Shown here one piece after another: positions 34,856 to 39,473 of a stretch of 39,473 nt of DNA. Within the stretch, counting starts at the first letter, position 1, and each line of letters begins with the position of its first letter. The DNA comes from Flavobacteriales bacterium (GTDB lineage Bacteria > Bacteroidota > Bacteroidia > Flavobacteriales_G > JALEGO01). Position numbers and translations under genes: made by a program. The notes beneath the pieces were generated by a model. The model saw only the letters and a list, made by a program, of their open reading frames with translations, was not told where the DNA came from and made no database searches. The DNA lies in contig JALEGO010000718.1 in assembly GCA_022763165.1 (NCBI GenBank), forward strand, positions 1 to 39,473, read 5' to 3'.

Positions 34856-35566
34856 TTATTGAACATCGACTAGTGTTCCAACTTCCTCTCCTTCTAAAAC
34901 ATTTCTCAAATTCCCAGGTTTATTCATATCAAAAACTATGATTGGCAATCGGTTTTCTTGACATAGGGTAAAAGCCGTCATGTCCATTACGCTCAGGCCT
35001 TTTGAATAAACTTCTTCGAATGAAACTCTATTGTATTTAGTAGCGGATGTATCTTTTTCAGGATCGGCAGTGTAAATACCATCTACTCTAGTCCCTTTGA
35101 GGATTACTTCTGCCTCAATCTCAATTGCTCTTAGGGAAGCTGCCGTGTCAGTGGTGAAGTATGGGTTACCGGTACCTGCTCCAAAGATTACGACTCTATT
35201 TTTTTCTAGGTGTCGTACAGCTCTTCTTCGTATAAAGGGTTCAGCAATTTGCTCCATTTTAATGGCTGTGAGCAGTCTGGTTTGAACTCCTATATTTTCA
35301 AGGGCTGATTGAATTGCCATACTATTAATTACAGTCGCTAACATACCCATGTAATCACCTTGAACTCTTTCAATACCCCCTTCTTCTCCTTGAATACCTC
35401 TAAATATATTTCCACCTCCTATGACCACGGCCATCTGGATTCCTTCATCTGTTGCAGATTTAATCTCCTCAGCGTACTGAATTAGTCTTTTATGATCAAT
35501 ACCAAATCCTTTATCCCCGATTAGTGCCTCTCCACTAAGTTTTAGTAGTACTCTTTTATACTTCAT
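34856..35566 (-). CDS. pyrH: UMP kinase
   Basis: The protein has 236 residues, normal for bacterial UMP kinase. It phosphorylates UMP to UDP in pyrimidine nucleotide synthesis. Signatures: [14 protein letters not shown] at the N-terminus, [30 protein letters not shown], and [16 protein letters not shown] with [15 protein letters not shown]. It sits downstream of tsf as in many bacteria, but a strong hairpin with a U-run (35582-35612) lies in the 54-bp gap, so part of its expression may come from a separate start. No consensus promoter was found in that gap. Confidence 0.97.
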   Translation of the reverse strand: MKYKRVLLKLSGEALIGDKGFGIDHKRLIQYAEEIKSATDEGIQMAVVIGGGNIFRGIQGEEGGIERVQGDYMGMLATVINSMAIQSALENIGVQTRLLTAIKMEQIAEPFIRRRAVRHLEKNRVVIFGAGTGNPYFTTDTAASLRAIEIEAEVILKGTRVDGIYTADPEKDTSATKYNRVSFEEVYSKGLSVMDMTAFTLCQENRLPIIVFDMNKPGNLRNVLEGEEVGTLVDVQ

Positions 35567-35581
35567 GCCAAAAAAATAGTC

Positions 35582-35612
35582 AAAAAAAAAGGGAAGTAAA
35601 AAACTTCCCTTT
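35582..35612 (-). terminator. Rho-independent terminator between tsf and pyrH
   Basis: A perfect 10-bp stem (AAAGGGAAGT/ACTTCCCTTT, 35588-35597 with 35603-35612) with a 5-base loop is followed on the minus strand by a long T-run. It begins 8 bp after the tsf stop and should end or attenuate the rplM-tsf transcript before pyrH. Confidence 0.8.
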
Positions 35613-35620
35613 ACAATGGC

Positions 35621-36451
35621 TTAAGCCAATGAATTTCTTTTAAAAGTCGTAATTTGAAGATCTTGATTCGAAGACTTTAAATATTGAGCTACGCTCATTT
35701 TGTTGTCTTTTATGAATGACTGATTCAACAATGTACTTTCTTTGTAGAATTTTTTAAGCTTTCCTTGAGCAATTCTTTCAAGCATGTCTTCTGGTTTACC
35801 TTCAGCTCTTGCTTGTTCCTTGCCTATTTCAAGCTCTTTTTGAATAATGTCATCAGGTACATCTGACTCATCTAAAGCTACAGGCGCCATTGCCGCAATT
35901 TGCATAGCAATATCTTTACCTACGTCTACAGTAGCATCATCTCCCTTGTTTAATCCAACCAAAGAAGCTGTTTGATTCCCTGGGTGGTTATATGCAACAA
36001 CTGTCTCTGCATTAATAAGACCGTAGTAGGAGATATCAATTTTTTCACCAATTTTACCTACTTGCTCCGTAATTTTGTCTTGTACTGAAGTACCATTATC
36101 ATAGGACAAGGACTTTAGCTCGTCAACCGTGTTTGGTTGATTCTCTAATGCTATCTCCGCTATTTTGTTTGCGAAGTCTCCAAAGTCAGCATTCTTTGCT
36201 ACGAAATCCGTTTCACAGTTCAACGTTACAATAATTCCAGAGTTTCCTGAATTATTAGACTTAGCAATCACTAAACCTTCATTTGCGTCTCTGTCACCTC
36301 TTTTTGCAGCAACTTTCTGTCCTTTTTTTCGAAGAATATCTATTGCTTTATCAAAATCTCCTTCTGCTTCAACGAGGGCCTTTTTACAGTCCATCATTCC
36401 TCCTCCAGTAATATCACGGAGTTTTTTTACATCACTAGCCGAAATACTCAT
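35621..36451 (-). CDS. tsf: Elongation factor Ts
   Basis: The protein has 276 residues, in the family range. It is the guanine-nucleotide exchange factor for EF-Tu. The N-terminal UBA-like domain (ASDVKKLRDITGGGMMDCKKAL, written here as two joined signature parts) leads to the core with the EF-Tu-contacting NCETDFVAKN motif near residue 80. The C-terminal module KGKLKKFYKESTLLNQSFIK-type signature is present. It follows rpsB after 30 bp and ends just before a terminator. Confidence 0.97.
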   Translation of the reverse strand: MSISASDVKKLRDITGGGMMDCKKALVEAEGDFDKAIDILRKKGQKVAAKRGDRDANEGLVIAKSNNSGNSGIIVTLNCETDFVAKNADFGDFANKIAEIALENQPNTVDELKSLSYDNGTSVQDKITEQVGKIGEKIDISYYGLINAETVVAYNHPGNQTASLVGLNKGDDATVDVGKDIAMQIAAMAPVALDESDVPDDIIQKELEIGKEQARAEGKPEDMLERIAQGKLKKFYKESTLLNQSFIKDNKMSVAQYLKSSNQDLQITTFKRNSLA

Positions 36452-36481
36452 GATTCAATTCTATTAAAATGTTGTTTAAAA

Positions 36482-37306
36482 TTAAGCCTTAACCGCTTCT
36501 GACTCTTTGGTATCAGTGGTTTCTTTTTTTGGCTCTTCTTTAGTTTCCTTTTTTGCCTCTACTTTCTCTTCCGTCTTCTCTGATTTCTTTTTGTCAGACG
36601 TCATTTTGTCTTTATCAGACTTTCTTTCTGAAAGACCTTCGGCAATCGCCTTAGTCATCACATCGATAATTGCTTCGATTGATTTGGATGCATCATCATT
36701 TGCAGGGATTACGAAGTCCACTTTTGATGGATCACTATTGGTATCAACCATTGCAAATGTCGGAATGTTTAACTTCTTCGCTTCTGCAATTGCGATATGT
36801 TCTTTTTTGATATCCACAATAAACAAAGCTGCTGGCAATCTAGTAAGATCAGAAATAGAGCCTAAGTTCTTTTCAAGTTTAGCTCTTTGACGAGAAACTT
36901 GAAGTCTTTCTCTCTTTGACATTGTACTTAATGTACCGTCTGCTTCCATCTTATCGATTTGAGACATCTTTCTAATCGCCTTTCTAATGGTTGCAAAATT
37001 TGTCAACATTCCTCCTGGCCACCTTTCAGTAACATAAGGCATGTTCACATTCTTTACTTTTTCCGCCACAATGTCTTTCGCTTGTTTCTTTGTGGCTACA
37101 AAAAGAATTTTTTTACCTGACTTCGCAATTTGCTTTAAAGCAGCAGCAGATTCTTCAATTTTAGCTACTGTCTTGTTTAAGTCAATAATGTGGATACCAT
37201 TTTTCTCCATAAATATGTAAGGAGCCATATTTGGGTTCCACTTTCTCTTCAGGTGACCAAAATGCACACCTGCTTCTAATAAATCTTTGGTATTTACCTT
37301 TCCCAT
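36482..37306 (-). CDS. rpsB: 30S ribosomal protein S2
   Basis: The protein has 274 residues. The core (~1-225) shows S2 signatures: [54 protein letters not shown] and [21 protein letters not shown] ~45-residue low-complexity Lys/Glu/Thr tail follows ([20 protein letters not shown]), of a kind common in Bacteroidota S2 and probably disordered. It is preceded by a 102-bp leader with a small hairpin and a GAGGA sequence 15 bp before the ATG, and followed by tsf after 30 bp. Confidence 0.97.
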   Translation of the reverse strand: MGKVNTKDLLEAGVHFGHLKRKWNPNMAPYIFMEKNGIHIIDLNKTVAKIEESAAALKQIAKSGKKILFVATKKQAKDIVAEKVKNVNMPYVTERWPGGMLTNFATIRKAIRKMSQIDKMEADGTLSTMSKRERLQVSRQRAKLEKNLGSISDLTRLPAALFIVDIKKEHIAIAEAKKLNIPTFAMVDTNSDPSKVDFVIPANDDASKSIEAIIDVMTKAIAEGLSERKSDKDKMTSDKKKSEKTEEKVEAKKETKEEPKKETTDTKESEAVKA

Positions 37307-37368
37307 TTGATTAAAGTTTACTTTCCTCGTTTGAAATCAACCGTGCGGTAGTGCTAAGCAATCCTCAC

Positions 37369-37385
37369 AGTTTAGATACTAAACT
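37369..37385 (-). promoter_or_regulatory. Hairpin in the rpsI-rpsB spacer (possible rpsB leader element)
   Basis: A perfect 7-bp stem (AGTTTAG 37369-37375 with CTAAACT 37379-37385, 3-base loop) sits in the 102-bp gap between rpsI and rpsB, followed by a GC-richer segment (CTTAGCACTACCGCACGG on the minus strand). rpsB leaders in other bacteria bind S2 for feedback control. Whether this one does is inference only. Confidence 0.3.
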
Positions 37386-37408
37386 TCGGTATATTAAAAA
37401 ATAAAATA

Positions 37409-37795
37409 TTAACGCTTGCTGAACTGGAATTTCTTACGAGCCTTTTTCTGGCCTGGCTTTTTACGCTCAACCATTCTTGGGTCTCTTGTAAGAAGTCCTT
37501 CTGCTTTCAATGCCGGCTTGTTCTCCTCATCTAATTGAACAAGTGCTCGAGAAATAGCTAATCTCAACGCTTCAGCTTGACCAGTAATTCCTCCACCATT
37601 CAAGTTTGCCTTGATATCAAACTTTCCAACTTGATCAGTTAAAGCAAAAGGCTGATTGATTCTGTATCTAAGTGGATCTGTAGGAAAATACTCTGTGTAA
37701 TCTTTGTTGTTTACAACAATTTTACCTTTACCCTTAGATAGGTAAACTCTAGCAATAGACTTCTTTCTTCTTCCTATTGTATTTACAACTTCCAT
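37409..37795 (-). CDS. rpsI: 30S ribosomal protein S9
   Basis: The protein has 128 residues. S9 sits in the 30S head, with its C-terminal tail reaching the P-site tRNA. Signatures: GRRKKSIARVYLSKGKGKI, FDIKANLNGGGITGQAEALR, LAISRALVQ and the basic tail KKPGQKKARKKFQFSKR ending in Lys-Arg. It lies 13 bp downstream of rplM, in the usual rplM-rpsI operon. Confidence 0.98.
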   Translation of the reverse strand: MEVVNTIGRRKKSIARVYLSKGKGKIVVNNKDYTEYFPTDPLRYRINQPFALTDQVGKFDIKANLNGGGITGQAEALRLAISRALVQLDEENKPALKAEGLLTRDPRMVERKKPGQKKARKKFQFSKR

Positions 37796-37808
37796 GAGTT
37801 ATATGAAA

Positions 37809-38255
37809 TTAATTAAGTTCAAGTTTTGTTGGCTTCTGAGCTTCGTGTGGATGCTCAGTACCTTCATATACAAATAAGTTTCTATAAACTTCTCTTCCAA
37901 GTCTATTCTTTGGTAGCATCCCTTTGATGGCTCTTTCAACAATAGATTTAGGATTTTTCTCAAGAATCTCGGCAGGTGTTGTGATCTTTTGTCCTCCTGG
38001 ATATCCAGAATGACTCACATACTTCTTTTGAGTAAGCTTTTCACCGCTCAATTTGATTTTTTCAGCATTAATGATAATCACATTATCTCCGCAATCAGCA
38101 TGAGGAGTAAAGCTAGGCTTGTACTTTCCTCTTAAATGCTTCGCCACTTCTGATGACAATCTCCCTAGAGTTTTTCCTTCAGCGTCAACCAAGAGCCACT
38201 TTTTGTCAGCATTTTGCTTGTTAACTGAAACCGTTTTATAACTTAATGTATCCAC
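37809..38255 (-). CDS. rplM: 50S ribosomal protein L13
   Basis: The protein has 148 residues from a GTG start at 38255; the translation from there matches the usual N-terminus of Bacteroidota L13 ([12 protein letters not shown]), and no ATG is available. Signatures: [62 protein letters not shown]. It is the first gene of the rplM-rpsI-rpsB-tsf cluster, behind a perfect promoter at 38289-38318 that gives a short leader of about 29 bases. Confidence 0.97.
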   Translation of the reverse strand: MDTLSYKTVSVNKQNADKKWLLVDAEGKTLGRLSSEVAKHLRGKYKPSFTPHADCGDNVIIINAEKIKLSGEKLTQKKYVSHSGYPGGQKITTPAEILEKNPKSIVERAIKGMLPKNRLGREVYRNLFVYEGTEHPHEAQKPTKLELN

Positions 38256-38288
38256 TATTCTTTATTATTAATGCAAAATTTGGGGGTG

Positions 38289-38318
38289 CAAAGTTAGGAT
38301 TTATTTTTGAGAAGTCAA
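38289..38318 (-). promoter_or_regulatory. Perfect Bacteroidota promoter (TTG-N19-TAACTTTG) of the ribosomal operon
   Basis: On the minus strand TTG (38318-38316), a 19-bp spacer and TAACTTTG (38296-38289) match both consensus elements and the optimal spacing. The start site would be near 38284. It serves rplM and probably the genes to tsf. Confidence 0.75.
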
Positions 38319-38331
38319 GTGAAATAATGCT

Positions 38332-38365
38332 TTTTCAACAATTCTCTGTGAAATATTGTTGAAAA
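38332..38365. repeat. Perfect 11-bp inverted repeat upstream of the rplM promoter
   Basis: TTTTCAACAAT (38332-38342) and ATTGTTGAAAA (38355-38365) pair perfectly around a 12-base spacer, between the stop at 38372 and the rplM promoter. There is no U-tract on the minus strand, so it is not a standard terminator for the gene ending at 38372; it could be a protein-binding site just upstream of -33. Confidence 0.5.
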
Positions 38366-38371
38366 GTGGTC

Positions 38372-39473
38372 CTAAGGCTTTATTTTCCAATCAATATCTA
38401 GGTCAAACCCAGGCTTCAGTTCGAAAACGCCATCATACAGATAAACACGCTCAGGTTGTACATGTTCTAAATAGTTTCCTGTAGACCATTGTCCATCATT
38501 ATCGCCATCCAAAATCAGTTTTAACTTGTACTTCCCAGTTTTTTGAAATCCAAAGCCCATTTTATCCTCAACATTTGAGTACCTCACCGTTTTGAGAGGC
38601 TTTTTGAGCTCTTTATCAGTATTGCTGAATAATTCTAACACAGTGGCACCTTTATAGTCCACGTCCAAACTAACCGTTAGCTCAGGAAAATCGGATTTTT
38701 TTGGGATTGTATACTCAAAAGTAATTGAATCAGGATTTTGTGTATCAAAAATCGATTTCAAAGCCCCTGGTAAAAATGTAATTTTATATCTGGTACTCTC
38801 AAACAAACTGTCTGAAAGGAATACTTCCCGAAAACGCCCTTCTCGTATTCCAAATATCGCATTAATGACAATGGTATCCCTTACAATTAAAATTGAATCT
38901 GAAAGAATTTCTTTCATTGGGACATTGCTTTTGAAGGATAACAATTCATAAGGATTAAGGGTTGATTTATCGATAGCACAAGTCACAGACGCATTCAGGC
39001 TGTCCTGCGTAACCAGATTCACAGCAACAGTATCTATTTGATCATCTATTGAAACAATTAGCTCAAGGGTATCGATCGTGGGGAAATCTGTAAACCAAAA
39101 AACTGCAGAATCTGTTTTCTTGTAAATATCACTTACAAACCACTGCTTCTTAAAACTATAATTGATTGGGTCAATATTGATATTCTCATAAGGTTTGTTG
39201 GTCTTTACAAGCAATTTACCTGGCTGGGTGAATTTAAAACTAGACAAGAATTGTTCTTCCAAATCCTCTTGAAATAGTCGTAAACTGAAAGATAAACTGT
39301 CCTGGGGACTCACTAAGCTATCAAGAAAACCAATTTGTTCTACTGGGTCAAATAAGTAATTGCCATTCTTGTCTTCAAGAGCAACAATTTTGTAATTTCC
39401 CTCTCTCAAATATGGAATTTCAAACATTCCCCTTTTATCGGATTTCCCGACATATGTAGGCTTAATTTGGTAT
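38372..39473 (-). CDS. Ig-like-domain protein, C-terminal part (5' end outside the window)
   Basis: The frame is open to the right edge, so at least 367 residues are visible. The sequence before the first in-frame ATG at 39427 continues the domain (PTYVGKSDKRG then MFEIPYLREGNYKIVALEDK), showing that this ATG is internal. The pattern KPTYVGKSDKRGMFEI..YLREGNYKIVALEDKNGNYLFDP is a carboxypeptidase-regulatory-like beta-sandwich. It is followed by long beta-rich repeats and a final LKLILDGDNDGQWSTGNYLE segment. From memory this is the layout of Bacteroidota Ig-like (Big_5-type) envelope proteins of ~550 residues. Any N-terminal lipobox would lie beyond the window. Its promoter is not visible. 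Function unknown. Confidence 0.8.
   Translation of the reverse strand, partial: YQIKPTYVGKSDKRGMFEIPYLREGNYKIVALEDKNGNYLFDPVEQIGFLDSLVSPQDSLSFSLRLFQEDLEEQFLSSFKFTQPGKLLVKTNKPYENINIDPINYSFKKQWFVSDIYKKTDSAVFWFTDFPTIDTLELIVSIDDQIDTVAVNLVTQDSLNASVTCAIDKSTLNPYELLSFKSNVPMKEILSDSILIVRDTIVINAIFGIREGRFREVFLSDSLFESTRYKITFLPGALKSIFDTQNPDSITFEYTIPKKSDFPELTVSLDVDYKGATVLELFSNTDKELKKPLKTVRYSNVEDKMGFGFQKTGKYKLKLILDGDNDGQWSTGNYLEHVQPERVYLYDGVFELKPGFDLDIDWKIKP

Noticed and set aside
36507-36890. 127-codon frame antisense to rpsB
   Set aside because: It is a Ser/Phe-rich mirror of the Lys/Glu-rich tail and core of S2; rpsB is certain, so this is a shadow.
38332-38365. Inverted repeat considered as a rho-independent terminator
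   Set aside because: The minus strand lacks a U-tract after the stem, and it lies upstream, not downstream, of the gene ending at 38372.
1-39473. tRNA, rRNA, riboswitch or phage/plasmid genes
   Set aside because: Read through by eye on both strands; no cloverleaf with TTCGA loop, no rRNA signature, no integrase, transposase or replication gene was found. A covariance-model search would be decisive.

Overview
The window looks like chromosome of a low-GC member of the Bacteroidota, probably a marine or freshwater Flavobacteriia/Cytophagia-type organism; I cannot place it more precisely by eye. The signs are a C-terminal type IX secretion (T9SS) sorting domain on a large secreted protein, TAnnTTTG -7 promoter boxes with a TTG -33 element about 19-21 bp upstream, few Shine-Dalgarno sequences, TPR/transmembrane/LuxR-like HTH and 7TM-DISM/SpoIIE architectures, and the housekeeping order rplM-rpsI-rpsB-tsf-pyrH-frr. 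No tRNA, rRNA, CRISPR array, insertion sequence or prophage gene was seen.

Region 1 (1-10262) is the most unusual part. A divergent gene pair occurs twice in tandem. Each pair has a large secreted multidomain protein on the minus strand (repeat modules, dockerin-like pair of calcium loops, cohesin-like domain, T9SS sorting domain in the complete copy). Each also has a 470-residue helical protein of unknown function on the plus strand. The second 470-residue gene is followed 13 bp later by a membrane-anchored TPR/HTH regulator. The first 470-residue gene has no ATG, GTG or TTG start where homology says it should begin.

Region 2 (10263-11900) holds two small exported proteins on the plus strand: a conserved periplasmic beta-rich protein behind a textbook promoter, and a PKD-domain lipoprotein followed by a strong terminator.

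Region 3 (11915-20379, minus) is an envelope signalling cluster. In transcription order it contains a small exported protein, a secreted WD40-caspase-like protein, a 7TM-DISM receptor fused to a SpoIIE/PP2C phosphatase, and a TPR/membrane protein fused to a second SpoIIE/PP2C phosphatase. Two of the three junctions are 4-bp ATGA overlaps.

Region 4 (20460-33618) is mixed metabolism and envelope. It contains sucA-sucB (2-oxoglutarate dehydrogenase E1 and E2) and a small unknown gene whose start codon is one base from that of a divergent TIGR01777 epimerase. An operon follows with an RND/MMPL exporter, an RfbA-type nucleotidyltransferase and a polyprenyl diphosphate synthase, then a lipoprotein, and a membrane protein overlapping a radical SAM/SPASM enzyme.

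Region 5 (33631-39473, minus) is the translation block (rplM, rpsI, rpsB, tsf, pyrH, frr) with one small lipoprotein gene inserted before frr. At the right edge lies the 3' part of a large Ig-like-domain protein gene.
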